DNA of 64,000 nt from Closterium sp. NIES-65 (Eukaryota; Streptophyta; Zygnematophyceae; Desmidiales; Closteriaceae): contig CANXME010002414.1 of assembly GCA_948144175.1 (NCBI GenBank), positions 1 through 64,000 on the forward strand. Direction: 5' to 3'. A program made the position numbers and the translations under genes. Under the pieces are notes generated by a model. That model worked only from the letters and a program-made list of their open reading frames with translations. It had not been told where the DNA came from and searched no databases. Positions 38,235 to 50,370 of the stretch are shown here, in pieces; positions within the stretch are counted from its first letter, which is position 1, and each line of letters opens with the position of its first letter.

Positions 38235-39105
38235 CAGCATCGCGCCTCGAGCCGTCGGGCGAATTCTGGAGCACAGATTGCTGCACCGATCCGTAACCAT
38301 CGTCGAGAAACATCCCCCGAGGTCCAACCCCTTGGCGCTTGGCGCTTCGAGGCATGAGGTCAAACCACTCGGCCAAACTCGCCGGGTGTGGCGCACGAAA
38401 TGTCCTGGGAGCTATACTCGCTCCACCCTCCCGCCGTTTGGCGCTTCGAAGCATGCGGGGCATGTGCCAAGTGGAATTCTCAAGAATTTGCCGGGTGCGG
38501 CCGTCGCGGCTTCGGCAAAATGCTTCTGGGAAGCTAGGGCTGGAATCAAGAATTCGACTGTCAAACACCATCCAATCGCCACATGGCGATTGTCTGAGTT
38601 CTTGGGATTGCTACCTTGCTGACCATCAGAAATTACGAGCAGTAGGGCGGGAAGTTGGTTGGGAACCTCAGAGTGAAGAAGCGAGCGGGAGGGAAGAAAG
38701 CCATTTGTTCGCCCTGCTGAGCTAGTGAAACTGCTTTGACCAAGGTGGAGCTTGTGTACTCCTTGTTGGCTACATCGATAAAAGTGGATGGAAGAACCTA
38801 TGTAGTTCTTACAAAGTTTCCTGAATTTCAAGGAGAAAGGCCCATGCTATATGCATGAAACTTATGGCACTTCCAACCTTGTCAGAACACAGTAACGAGT
38901 CGCTGCTATTTCCCTGCTGTGAATAGGTCAGTTCTCTCCCATAACTCAACCCGATCAGAAGGACAAGCCTCGATGCGTACACATCTAACAAGCAAACTCA
39001 GGACACTAAACCGAATTATGTGCCTCCAATAATTCCTGGAATCAGCCTCGTACGCTGCAAATTGCGTTTCTATCGCAGATTTTCACGCGCCAATCAGCGG
39101 CTGCC
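38235..39105. other. Upstream flank duplicated at 45.46-46.11 kb
   Basis: 38235-38830 matches 45459-46110 with gaps (shared ACTCGGCC(A/G)A(A/G)CTCGCCGGGTGTGG, GTGAAACTGCTTTGACC, and GTACTCCTTGTTGGCT segments). It belongs to the duplicated unit of the cysteine-rich genes. No gene is evident between here and the MCM5 fragment. Confidence 0.6.
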
Positions 39106-41454
39106 TTGTCAGGGTGGAACGAGGGGCAGATGTTATACAACAATTATGTTTTTTACGAGTCTGAAGGGTCGGCCGATAACGATGCGCTGGGCGATGCGGG
39201 AATCACGCAATATGCCGCGAAGCAGAAGCTCCGCGAGTTCGTACGAATGATCCGCAATACCATGACCGCTTCATTTACAGGTGCGACACATGTGCATGCA
39301 CGCGTGTGTTCTTGTAACGGGGGCCGCCTTCTACCAACGCACCAAACAGTCAGCATTTCTCCATTCTGCACCATACTGTCGGTGCCGTTCCGTCCTCAGT
39401 GCTTGCCCGTCCGCTCCCCTCCGTGCGCCCACTGAGCCTTGAGACCTCTCACACCAACCCCCTGCTCCCCTCCTTCTAGGCACTAGTTGCAGGAAGGGCG
39501 GCGGCACGCTGGATGTGGGCTTACATGCGTTTTCTTACAGAAGACGATAAAATCATGACTCATAAACCATGCTGGAGGTGGACTCGGATGACCTGGCCGT
39601 TTCAGCGCTGCTTAAAATGCATCATCTCTCCCTTACCCAGAAAACGGGACGCGGATTCAGAAGCCTCTAGAAAGTGGTTCTTTTAGACTGTTAATATACA
39701 CGAGTTCCCCTCTCCCCCCCCACACACACCCACCACCTCCCCCCATCAGGGAGCGCTCCCCTCATCCCTCCACCCCCAAGGAGCGGCTGCAGGAGGAGAG
39801 GGAGGGAGGGGGGGGGGGTGGGGGGTGGGGGCGTATTGGAGGTGGACTAAAGACTTGGCGAGCAAGGAGGAGGGCTGTGCCACCTCATGTGCACTCGCCT
39901 CGCTAACACGCTTCCGCTGGTAGGAAATTGGTGGATAATATTGCGTTCATTGTAAATGCTCGATATGCCTGTGTGTCATTCTTGAAGAAAAACGCAACTC
40001 ACAAGTGTTCAGAGTGCTTGAAATGTTATTAGCGACCGCCTTTTTCTCAGCCTTCTCTCTCTCGTTCTCCTCGCCTCTCTCCCTTCTGCCCTTTCCACCC
40101 CCACCCCGTGCTGACATGGCAGTTGGAGGTGGCAGCAGCTGAGGTGGTGGCAAGCGTGTAGCAGAAGGTTATGCGGGAGAGTGGTGAGATGGAGGAGGCG
40201 AGAGTGTTGCCCATGCAGGTGCTACTCAAGACCTCCGAGGACCCCATGCCCATCCGGGCTGTACCATGTAGGAGGTTCGCCTGTCCTTGCCCTTGCTTCC
40301 TCTTCCCGACAGATCTCATCTTCTGGCGTGATAGCCTCCGGAATATCACTTTCCTTCTTAGTTATGGAACACCTCTTTCTATTTTCCAGCTCTTTCCAAC
40401 CTTTTTCACCCTCACACCCCCTCTCCCCTTACACCCCCCTTTCCTCTTTCCTCCTCTCCCCTTACACCCCCCTTTCCTCTTTCCTCTTCTCCCCTTACAC
40501 CCCCCTTTCCTCTTTCCCCCTTTTTCCATACAACCCCTCCAATCGGCACAAATCTCCCATATGGTCAAACTTTCTAGCATTGTGATCGCATCATCCCGTG
40601 CCAAGGCCAAGGTGGTGTCAGTTGAGCTCATGTGCTGCTTCTGTAAGAACGTCAAGCCCATCCCCTGCCGCACTGGCTGAGGCGGCGCTATCATCCCGCG
40701 CCAGGGCCAAGGTGGTGTCAGTGGTGCTCACGTGCTGCTCCTGCAAGAACTTCAAGCTCATCCCCTGCCGTGCCGCCCTGGCTTAGTCGGCGCCATCATC
40801 CCACGCACGTGGGATCACAGAGCCCCTGTACGCTCTCTCCTTCACACTATTTATCCCTCACACTTTTACTCCCTCCTCTCTCTCGTTTCCCTCTTCTTCC
40901 TCCTCTCCCTCCTCTCCATTCTATTAACCGTCACCGCTGGTGGGTGGTGGTGCAGAATTGAAGGTCTTGTTCCTTTCTTCCACCTTCTTCCTCCTCTCTC
41001 CCTCATCGGTGCATTAGCAGCCACGGAAAGAGCCGTATGTAGTTCTACCTAGAAGAAGCAACTCCTTCTGCCTCCCTTCCTCGTCTCTCACTCGTTCGTG
41101 CGCGAGAAGCCTGGGGAGGAGCCATGTAGGGTGGTCTTATAGGTTGTGCTACTGAACAGAAGCTAGTACCTGGACCAGCAGGCCATCAAACTACTGGAGA
41201 ATCCCGAGCTAAGATCGAGGGTCTTTGGAGTAATTCCAGGAAAATCTGCCTGTGAATCAACCCCTGGAAGGTAACTAAGCCTATGCGCTATCCCCTCATG
41301 CCTAAACCCCTTACCAACGGGTGAGATGCGATGCAGTGTGGTGCTGGCAGCTGACTGTTCGCTGGTGCAGCATGATGTGTGCACTGCATCCACACCATGA
41401 ACCTCGCGCCATGCCCCATGCCCCATGCCCATGGGCCCATCCTCATGAGGCATG

Positions 41455-41900
41455 GCAGATGCACCATGTTATGCTCCTACCCCATGCCCCATGTCATGCT
41501 CCTACCCCATGCCCCACGTCATGCTCCTACCCCATGCACCATGTCATGCTCCTACCCCATGCCCCATGTAATGCTTCTACCCCATGCCCCATGTCATGCT
41601 CCTACCTCATGCCCCATGTCATGCTCCTACCCCATGCCCCATGTCATGCTCCTACCCCATGCACCATGTCATGCTCCTACCCCATGCACCATGTCATGCT
41701 CCTACCCCATGCACCATGTCATGCTCCTACCCCATGCACCATGTCATGCTCCTACCCCATGCACCATGTCATGCTCCTACCCCATGCACCATGTCATGCT
41801 CCTACTCCATGCACCATGTCATGCTCCTACCCCATGCACCATGTCATGCTCCTACCCCATGCACCATGTCATGCTCCTACCCCATGCCCCATGCCTCATG
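41455..41900. repeat. 25-bp minisatellite (ATGCTCCTACCCCATGC...)
   Basis: About 17 units at a 25-base period between the first two MCM5 exon copies. Three frames stay open because 25-base units rotate through all frames; not coding. Confidence 0.9.
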
Positions 41901-42189
41901 CCCGTGCCCCACAGGACGTGCCTACAGGTGAGATGCCGCGCGGTGTGCTGCTGCCGGTGGATCACTCACTGGTGCAGCGCAACATGTGTGCACTGCATGC
42001 ACACCATGCCCCTTTCCGCATGGACCATGCATTGTGTGTGTGGCATGTGCCTTGCCCTGTGCACCACACCACGCTCCATATGACCCGCAGGACGTGCCAA
42101 CGGGTGAGATGCCGCGCGGTGTGCTGCTGGCAGTGGACCGCTCATTGGTGCAGCATGATGCTTGTAGTACCTTTACTCCATGAAGCTTG

Positions 42190-42860
42190 CCCCACATGCC
42201 CCATGGCCCATTGCCCCATGCCCCATGCCCATTGCCCCATGCCCATTGCCCCATGCATGTTGCCCCATGCCCATTGGCCCATGCCCATTTCCCCGTGCCC
42301 ATTGGCCCGTGCCCATTCCCATTGCCCCGTGCCCGTTGCCCGTTGCCCCATGCTTATTGCCCCATGCCCATTGCCCCATGCCCATTGCCCCATGCCCATT
42401 GCCCCGTGCCCGTTGCCCCGCGCTCGTTGCCCCATGCCCGTTGCCCCATGCCCGTTGCCTTTTACACATTGCCCCGTGCCCATTGCCCCATGCCCGTTGC
42501 CTTTTACACATTGCCCCATGCCCATTGCCCCATGCCCGTTGCCTTTTACACATTGACCCGTGCCCATTGGCCCATGCCCATTGCCCCGTGCCCATTGCCC
42601 CATGCTCGTTGCCTTTTACACATTGCCCCGTGCCCATTGCCCCATGCCTGTTGCCTTTTACACATTGCCCCGTGCCCATTGCCCCATGCCCGTTGCCTTT
42701 TACACATTGCCCCGTGCCCATTGCCCCATGCCCGTTGCCTTTTACACATTGCCCCGTGCCCATTGCCCCATGCCCGTTGCCTTTTACACATTGCCCCGTG
42801 CCCATTGCCCCATGCCCGTTGCCTTTTACACATTGCCCCGTGCCCATTGCCCTATGTTCC
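42190..42860. repeat. CCCATTG/CCCATGCC nested repeats
   Basis: GCCCATTGCCCCAT-type units of 12-14 bases grade into a ~54-base higher-order unit with TTGCCTTTTACACATTG, repeated about nine times. Not coding. Confidence 0.85.
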
Positions 42861-43665
42861 CTAGGATGTGCCAACAGGTGGGATGGCGCGACAGTGTGCT
42901 GTTGGTGCAGCGCATGATGTGTTCACTGCTTGCACACCATGAATTATGCTGCATGCATCAGGCACTGTGTACCATGTGCCTTGCCCCATGCCCTACACCA
43001 CACCCCATGCGCCCTGCAGGACGTGCCAACGGGTGAGATGTCATGCGGTGTGCTGCTGGCGGTGGACCACTCATTAGTGCAGCATGATGTGTGCGCTGCC
43101 CATTGCCCACTGCCCTGTGCACCACACCACACCCCATGTGCCCTGCAGGATGTGCCAACGGGTGAGATGTCACGCGGTGTGCTGCTGGCGGTGCACCGCT
43201 CATTGGTGCAGCATTATGTGTGCACTGCCCGGTGCATACCATGTGCCTTGTCGCATGCCCCCATAACCCCCACACTCACCACTCCCAGGACGCGCCAATG
43301 GGTGAGATGCTGCACAGTGTGCTACTAGCGGTGGACTGCTGGCTGGTGCAGCGCATTTCCCCAGCACATGCATCACCATGGCCAGCATCTGCAACATCTT
43401 CTAGGCGTCTGATAAAGCCAAGTGAGAGTGAGATGGATGGTAGGGGGGTAAGTGAATGTGGGGAGGAGTCTAAGCTAGATGGGTGGTGGCTAGGCGACTG
43501 AGTGAGTGTGCAGACAACAGCAAGTGATATGGCTGCTGGCGTAGGGTGTATGGGGACAAGGCCATGTGCATGTGGGGACAATGCTCCCTCATCCTCGTCC
43601 CTCTAGCTGGCCACTTCCGTCCTCCCCTCGCCACCCCTCCCCTCACCACCCTTTCCCTGGCCCAT

Positions 43666-43925
43666 TCATGCTTCCTCATGCCTCCCTCACCCTCCTCTTC
43701 CCGTTTCCCCTCTCCGTTGCCTTTTCCCCAAAATCCACCCATCCTGCACGGCGTGGGCATCCGCAGTGGGCACCACTGTGCGCAGCCCATTCACCAGCAG
43801 CTAGGCATCAATGCGAGTGCACGGGCGAGCGCGTACGTGTACAACACAAAGGAGGAGATAGACATGTTCATCGTCTCGCCGGGCTCAAGGAAACCATTGA
43901 CTTCTTTGTCAAATTTTCGCAATTC
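43666..43925 (+). pseudogene. Displaced 3' end of SufS
   Basis: Matches 29580-29850 of the SufS gene including the CT-rich intron end and the last exon ([18 protein letters not shown]), then a frameshift after EEIDMFIV. Upstream exons are missing, so it is a fragment carried here by duplication. Confidence 0.9.
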
Positions 43926-44131
43926 AAATACTCAAGAGATTCTCAAAATGACCCGTGTCTTCCACCCTGCAAGTTCCTATGGTTTGAGAAATAAGGGAGG
44001 GAAGGGGAGATGGATGGGGAGTAGAGGAGTGAGTAGGGAGCAAACGATGAAAGTTGGGGCAAGAGTGGTGTGACGGCACGTAAAAGCATCAAATCACCAG
44101 TGCTTGCTTCATGCACCTGCCCTGGTAATGC

Positions 44132-44312
44132 AGGTTGGCAGGAAGGCACTCCTCTCCTCTCACCAACTCCTGCAGACCTCACCACTGCCATCTCTGAGAG
44201 GCTGTAGCCCTCACTCACACAGGTACGTGCCAGAGTTGAGGCAAATTCTGGGGCAAATTCCTCAGATCAGTGACATGTTCCCGTGCCTCCAGAGGTTTTC
44301 CAGTTGTACCGT
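44132..44312 (+). pseudogene. Displaced last exon of SRFR1 copy B
   Basis: GCAGGTTGGCAGGAAGGCACTCC... matches exon 19176-19334 (ALLS.TPADFTAAISEWLYPSL) but carries a TAG where the gene has a tyrosine codon, plus indels. It also matches a little intron upstream. It directly follows the SufS fragment. Confidence 0.85.
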
Positions 44313-44759
44313 ATGCTGGTGGTGAGTTGCAAGCATGGCATGTGAACAGCAATTTTGTCAATGCTGACCAAATTGGGTCTGGTGCTCCTTGGGCCGTATC
44401 CATGCCCAACCCAACCCATCCTCCTGCATACATTGCCGTAGTTCTGAATAACGTACTCAAACAGTGTGTGTTGCTAGAAAGGCATGCTCTGCCTTGCATG
44501 CATACGGTACCGTAACAGCGTTGCCCTGCTCCGATGTGGTTGTGCTGAAACATGAGAGATAGGTAACGTAACGTGTATACTACCATCATCAGGCAATAAC
44601 AGACACACAACACACACAAACCAACCCACCCAACCCAAAAACCACAACATACTACCGTACTAAACAACCATCACATCATACCCCAAAAAGAAGGCACACT
44701 GTGAACAAACTCTGCCTCATTTCCCCCCAGCTGCTGCCCACTCCCCGCCCTGCTTCAGC

Positions 44760-45295
44760 TCAGTCGCACTTCTCGCGGCACTTCTTATCCTTCCTGTCGC
44801 ACTTGCGGCTGTTGTGATGATTGTCCTCATAGCACTCATCCAGCTTCTCATCACACTTCTCGGTGCACTCCTGCTGGCAATCATTGAACGCATCATTCGC
44901 GTCCCACTCGCAATCGCCGCGCTTCTCTGTGCATTTCTGCTCCTGCCGCCAGTCCCACGCGCGACCAATGCAGTCGGTTTCCTTGTCCTGGCACCGCTGC
45001 AGCTTTGTATTGTACTTGTCAGAGCATGTAGTGGAGCTGTAGAGCACCCGCCTCCTGACTATAGCGGGGGATGCAACGCTCGCGAATGGAGCTCGTGCAC
45101 CTGCAGGGGAATTAGGTAAACTTATTTTTCATTACGGGTTTATAAAGGTACACCATCGCTGATCTGTTAATTCTTTGAACTTTCTGGGTAATTGGGAAAG
45201 TTGGCCGTACCTTGAGCAGAAGGGAAGCTGGAGATGGTGAGGAGAGCGGCGAGCAGGAAGAGGAGGGAAGCAACGAAAAACTTTCCGAATGCCAT
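44760..45295 (-). CDS. Secreted 12-cysteine protein, copy 2
   Basis: Exons 45295-45211 and 45100-44760 (85 + 341 bases, as in copy 1) give 141 residues. The signal peptide is MAFGKFFVASLLFLLAALLT...SAQG. All 12 cysteines and their spacing match copy 1, as do DWR.EQKC and CYEDNHHNSRKCDRK-type segments, while intervening acidic and basic residues vary conservatively. The frame is intact. The family is unknown to me. The conserved cysteine scaffold and conserved TATA region suggest both copies are, or recently were, active. Confidence 0.85.
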
Positions 45296-45446
45296 GGTAA
45301 CGTCAGTTTCCTCTTAGTCGAAAGGAATGTTACGGATGTGAGCTGCAGAACCCTAAAGTAGGCGAGTAGAAGGTGGATAAGGAAGTGACTGGAATCTGGA
45401 ATACTCGAATCCCTGGCTGCGAATGGCCAACAATCCGAGCGTCTTT

Positions 45447-45458
45447 CGTTTAAATATA
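45447..45458 (-). promoter_or_regulatory. Probable TATA box of cysteine-rich gene 2
   Basis: Minus-strand TATATTTAAACG about 155 bases before the ATG, conserved with copy 1. Confidence 0.55.
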
Positions 45459-46110
45459 CAGCAACGCGACTGGAGCCGTCGGGGACAGTACAGCATTCCA
45501 GTACCAATTGGCCTCATCCATTGCGTCTTTCGGAGCACCAATGGCACCGAGCCGCCACCAAGAAACATCGTGTAAGCACCAGCGGCTCGGCCCATCAAGC
45601 TATCATCACGAAAGATCCTGGGAGCTCCAGCCACTTTGGACCTCCACCCGTTTGGCACTTGGAGGCATGAGGCCAACCCACTCGGCCGAGCTCGCCGGGT
45701 GTGGCGTCGCTGCTTCAGCAAAAAGTTTCGGGGAAACTAGAAAAACAGGGATTCAAGAATTCTGCTTAGGTCAAAGCATCATCATCGCCAGATGGCGTCC
45801 GCCCACGTTCTTATTGAAATTGCTTCTTGCTGAATTGGAGAAGAAAGCACCATCAGCAGTTTCTGAGCGCAGGAGAGGGATCGAGAAGAAACCCGTATTC
45901 CCTGCTGAGGTGGTGAAACTGCTTTGACCGGACTGGAAATTCCTGAACTCCTCGTTGGCAACTCCGTACTCCTCGTTGGCAACGCTGTATCGCTGGCAAC
46001 TCTGTACTTGTTGGCAACTCTCTTGTCCTCGGCAACTCTGTACTCCTTGTTGGCTGCGGCGATAAAAAACTTGATTCCGAAGCTGATATGTTTTTGTAGA
46101 CGACGGTCCA

Positions 46111-48142
46111 TATTTGTCCCTCGTGGGTTCACAAAATAATATTTTGAACCGAGTGTAACCCTGTTTGGCGTAAAGGGGGAGCTGGGGGGAAATGATACAC
46201 GGAAGTGGCGTGGGGGGGAAAATGGAGGGGAATGTTTCGAGTGCGTGTTGCGGCACTGGGTTGGCAGGTTTTTTCCCCTGCTCTTCCTTACCCCCGCCCC
46301 CCTTTTTCGGCAGCGCGCCGTTGTATTTGTCTTTCGCACGCTGAGATTGGTTTCGCACTTTTCGCCCAGCCCTTTTGTTTTCGCCAACATCTGTCAGCAG
46401 GTCCACCAGCACAAATACGTACCCAGGTTGTTCAGCCACACATAGTTCCTAGCCAGTGACTGTTATAGCTAAGAAAAGCTAAGACTCCACCTCCATTACT
46501 CCGCCCATCCTCGCCCTTTCGCCTTCCCCTCTTCCACCATCCCTTTCTCCCTCTATTAATCCGTTCCGTCCGATCCGTCGCCCTAGCTTTCCGCTAGCCT
46601 GAGTTCTCGTTTCCACTCCACGTCGCGGGCCATGCCCATTCTAGCGCTTATGCCCATCGTCGCCCTGGTTTCACTTCCCCATCGCCCACCGCATAGAAAT
46701 TGCTTCTATTCCTAGCCCGCCGTCCTCTCTGTCCATCCCATCGCATTTCGCTTTTCGTTTTTTCCCCTTTTTTAAAAAGGATTCGTCGCCATCGCTTGCA
46801 ACCCGTCGCGTACGCGCAGTCCCGTCCAAAGCCCACGCTCACTCCCTTCCATCGCCCACGATCTCTGCCCTCGAACGAGCACGCTCCCTCCCCTCCCGTC
46901 GCCTTCGCGCACTCCCCTCTCGTCGCACACGCTCACTCCCCTCCGTCGCCCACGCTCACTGCCTTCCCGTCGCCCACGATCACTCCCCTCCGTCGCCCAT
47001 GCTCAATCCCTTCCGTCGCCCACGCGCACTCCGCTCGAACGAGCACGCTCACTCCCCTTCCGTCGCCCACGCTCACTCCCCTCCGTCGCACACGCTCGCC
47101 CACGCATCCCCATCCCGTCGCACCATTCCTTCGTTTCCCCCATCCGCGCTACCTCACATGTCTCTGTTCCAACCGTCCTCCTTCCTCATTCCCTCCTTCC
47201 CTCCCTCCATCCCTCCCTGACTCCTCGCCACCATCCGCCCTGCCAACCTACCTCCCTTCCTCATTTCCTCCGGTTCTCCCTACCTTCCTCCCGTTCTTCC
47301 TTCTCATCTCCCCTGTTCTCCCATCTCGTCTCCCCACGCTCTCCTCTCTCAGCTTCCCCCGTGCTTCCTTCTCATCTCCTCTCTTTCTCCCGTCTCATCC
47401 CCTCACGTGCTCCCTAACTCATTTCCTCTCTTGCTCCTTCTCATCTCCTCATGCTCTCTCGTCTCATCTCCTCACGCTCTCCCTCCCTTCTCATCTCCTC
47501 ATGCTCTCCTTCTCATCTCCTCATGCCCTCCTTCTCATCTCCTCATGCTCTCCCTTCTCATCTCCTCATGCTCTCCCTTCTCATCTCCTCATGCCCTCCT
47601 TCTCATCTCCTCATGCTCTCCCTTCTCATCTCCTCATGCTCTCCCTTCTCATCTCCTCATGCTCTCCCTTCTCATCTCCTCATGCTCTCCCTTCTCATCT
47701 CCTCATTCTCTCCTTCTCATCTCCTCATGCTCTCCCTTCTCATCTCCTCACGCTCTCCCTTCTCATCTCCTCACGCTCTCCCTTCTCATCTCCTCATGCT
47801 CTCCCTTCTCATCTCCTCACGCTCTCCCTTCTCATCTCCTCACGCTCTCCCTTCTCATCTCCTCACGCTCTCCCGTCTCATGGCATGAGATGGTACGGAC
47901 AAACAAAATGTGCCGTGAGGAGAGAGAGGTGGAAAGGGTGGATGGGGTGGGATGGAGGTATAAACGAGGCCAGGCCAGAGTCACTTGCACGTTTCACCTC
48001 ACCTCACCTCACCTCACACCCCATGTGTTTCCCCCCTTGTGCTTCACAGGGTTGTGTTCCGTGAAGCAATAGACAGCAGGGCATGAGTCGAGTCTCACTG
48101 TGTGCTTTGCCTCTACCTCTGCGCCATGCGCCCCACAGGCAC
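46111..48142. other. Low-complexity intergenic DNA within the MCM5 locus
   Basis: 46111-46690 is ordinary sequence without a recognisable gene. 46690-47110 contains CGTCGCCCACGCTCACTCCC-type repeats related to the left arm of the 19.5-23.8 kb foldback region, introduced by ATCGCTTGCAACCCGTCGCG, which resembles the complement of its right inner flank. 47220-47880 is the CT-rich array listed separately. No gene called. Confidence 0.6.
47440..47885. repeat. CTCATCTCCTCATGCTCTCC minisatellite
   Basis: About 20 units of 22-23 bases with C/T variants. Pyrimidine-only on the plus strand. Confidence 0.9.
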
Positions 48143-48411
48143 AGGGTGGCGATCCACGAGGCGATGCAGCAGCAGGCCATGCGTCTCACTGTGTGCTTCG
48201 CCTCTGCCTGTGCGCCATGCGTCCCACAGGAGTGGCGATCCACGAGGCGATGCAGCAGCAGGCCATCAGCATCGCCAAGGCGGGTATCACCACCCACCTC
48301 CCCAGCCTGCCCTCGGGGTGATACTTCTCATATTATGCCTCGGAATGATCGATGCGTACATCACATCCCTGTCTCCCTCCTCTCCGCCGTCCCTTCTTAT
48401 CCACCTCACAG

Positions 48412-48515
48412 ACAGCACAAGAGAACATGCATCTGCAGAGCTCAAGAGAACATGCACCTGCAGAGCTCAAGAGAACATGCACCTGCAGAGCTCAAGAGAA
48501 CATGCACCTGCATGC
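48412..48515 (+). repeat. 25-bp repeat from an MCM5 exon
   Basis: Four units of AAGAGAACATGCACCTGCAG plus AGCTC. The first corresponds to the AQENMHLQ coding segment. 25 is not a multiple of three. Confidence 0.85.
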
Positions 48516-49074
48516 ACCATTCTGCCGCGTCTCGACCTCATCTTTGCCGTCAAGGATCTGCGCAACTTCGACCGCGTGATGAAAAAAGGGAGTTTGTGCG
48601 ACGTCTCAAAATGAAAACTCCCTTATATCAAGGACACGCACGACTTCAACCACGACCTCGTGCGTTGCGTCTGCCCATCTACCTTCACTAACGCATGTGT
48701 CGAAATGCTGCTCGCCCAGTCAACACGACCGAGGCGTCGACCTCATCTGTGTTGTCAGGGGCACGTGCGACTTCAACTGCATTCTATTCCAATCCCCATT
48801 TCTGCCCTTTTTTTTTCCCACAGAATATCGCGCGACATGTGGTGAACAGGCTTACTTGATCTCAAGCCTATCCATGTGCTCCCCCCTGTCTCTGCCTCTT
48901 CTCCCCCGCTGCAAATTGCGCGGCACGGAGTGAACGTGCATGTGAAGGCGGATGCAGTGGTGGGATAGGGCGGGGATGGCATGGGGGGATGGGGCGGCAT
49001 GGGGGATGGGCCTGCGGGGGCGGGGGCGTGGGATACACGGGGGGAAGGATGGGGAGCAGGAGAACTGGCTCGAG

Positions 49075-49330
49075 AGGTGAGGAGTGGGCGGAGGTGAGGA
49101 GTGGGCGGAGGTGAGGTGTGGGCGGAGGTGAGGAGTGGGCGGAGGTGAGGTGTGGGCGGAGGTGAGGAGTGGGCGGAGGTGAGGTGTGGGCGGAGGTGAG
49201 GTGTGGGCGGAGGTGAGGTGTGGGCGGAGGTGAGGAGTGGGCGGAGGTGAGGTGTGGGCGGAGGTGAGGTGTGGGCGGAGGTGAGGTGTGGGCGGAGGTG
49301 AGGTGTGGGCGGAGGTGGTGAGGTGTGGGG
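49075..49330. repeat. 17-bp GTGAGGTGTGGGCGGAG minisatellite
   Basis: About 14 units with G/A variants in MCM5-remnant intron sequence. Each contains GGAG|GTGAGG, again donor-like on the plus strand. 48600-49075 has no other recognisable feature. Confidence 0.85.
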
Positions 49331-50039
49331 GATGGGCGTGGGAAGGGTAAAGGGTGCTGCAGGGGAAGCGGTCCTGAGAGGGATGAATGAGTATGCCGGT
49401 TTTCCCATTGTTGTGAAAGTTGGTGTGGACTTTTTTCTGGTCACTATGCCGGGTGCACAGACAGAGTCTGCTCGCCTCAAGAGGATGTGGCATAGCCCCT
49501 CGTTCCCCGTCGGTTCCCACTCTAACCCCACCCCACCCCCACCGCCTCCCCCCCCTCCCCATTAGGTACATTGAGTTTGCTTGCACGTGCTGCTCGCCGC
49601 GGCTGCCAGAATCGGCAGCAATGCCACTGCAGAATAACCACGTGCAGATCCGCCAGGTGTGCTGCTTGCCATTGTGTTGTGGTGGGACATGTTGCATTGC
49701 ATTGCATTACAGCACAGCACAGCACAGCAATGCCGTAAAACCGCTATTTGCACATCCGCCGTTGAGCTACTTGCTGTTGTGCCATGATGGTTCTTGTTTC
49801 AGGACGACACGTTGAAGCGCGCCACAGCACACACCACGTCGCACCGCACTGCACCGCACCATTCCGCATCCCACCTCATCGTGCTGCATCACATGCTGTG
49901 GCATCATCCCCCCTCAACGCCCCCTCGCCTGTCAGAACATGCTGCAGAGAGCAACGGAGATGGGGGGGGCAATAGTGCTGCCAATCACGGTTCGCCAGCT
50001 GGAGGCTATTGTGAGGCTCTCAGAGTCGTGTGCATGCAG

Positions 50040-50370
50040 CTGTGAATGACATGGCATTCAGCTGTGAGTGACTTGGCATGCAGTTGTAAGTGCCGTGACA
50101 TGCAGCTGTGAGTGACATGGCATGCAGCTGTGAGCGACGTGGCATGCAGCTGTGAGCGACGTGGCATGCAGCTGTGAGCGACGTGGCATGCAGCTGTATG
50201 TGGCAATGAAATCGCATGCAGCTGTGTGATGGATGTAGAAACCGTTCTGACTAGATTAGAAACCGTTCTGACTGGATTAGAAACCGTTCTGACTGGATTA
50301 GAAACCGTTCTGACTGGATTAGAAACCGTTCTGACTGGATTAGAAACCGTTCTGACTGGATCATGGACCC
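50040..50370 (+). repeat. 22-bp and 21-bp arrays after an MCM5 exon
   Basis: About eight units of GCATGCAGCTGTGAGCGACG (22-base period) at 50030-50225, then about six units of GAAACCGTTCTGACTGGATT (21-base period) at 50239-50368. They fill the intron between the ITVRQLEAIV segment and the C-terminal one. Confidence 0.85.

Larger units (their letters stand above)
39106..43345 (+). pseudogene. MCM5: MCM5 remnant, 5' part
   Basis: Fragments in the order of the replicative helicase subunit MCM5. 39106-39280 reads SGWNEGQMLYNNYV...KQKLREFVRM, but the start codon is TTG. About 40124-40270 reads QVLLKTSEDPMPIRA with an in-frame TAG at 40159-40161. 40561-40815 holds two copies of the zinc-binding segment (CCFCKNVKPIPCR; CCSCKNFKLIPCR), the first followed by TGA, the second by a small frame-shifting insertion. 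41160-41210 reads YLDQQAIKLLENPE. Then come seven copies of the exon VPTGEMPRGVLLAVD(R/H)SLVQ. MCM5 is part of the MCM2-7 helicase. The lost start, stops, frameshift and absence of the ATPase core argue for a dead copy; a functional MCM5 should exist elsewhere. Confidence 0.8.
41310..43345 (+). repeat. Seven copies of one MCM5 exon
   Basis: Copies of GACGTGCC(A/T)AC(G/A)GGTGAGATG... start at about 41310, 41913, 42090, 42864, 43018, 43147 and 43288. Several follow CAG; the 42864 copy is deleted internally. Intervening DNA is mostly simple repeats. Confidence 0.85.
44455..46110 (-). repeat. Second copy of the cysteine-rich gene unit
   Basis: Direct duplicate, with substitutions and gaps, of 37215-38830: 3' flank, both exons, intron, promoter and upstream flank. 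The two units are about 7.2 kb apart in the same orientation. Confidence 0.8.

Noticed and set aside
39106-39435. Functional short MCM5 N-terminal protein
   Set aside because: The expected start codon is TTG and the open frame runs past a splice donor at 39281 into unrelated sequence.
41321-42917. Cys/His/Met/Pro-rich frames with regular repeats
   Set aside because: Produced by 25-base and ~54-base minisatellites between MCM5 exon copies; all frames are open alike.
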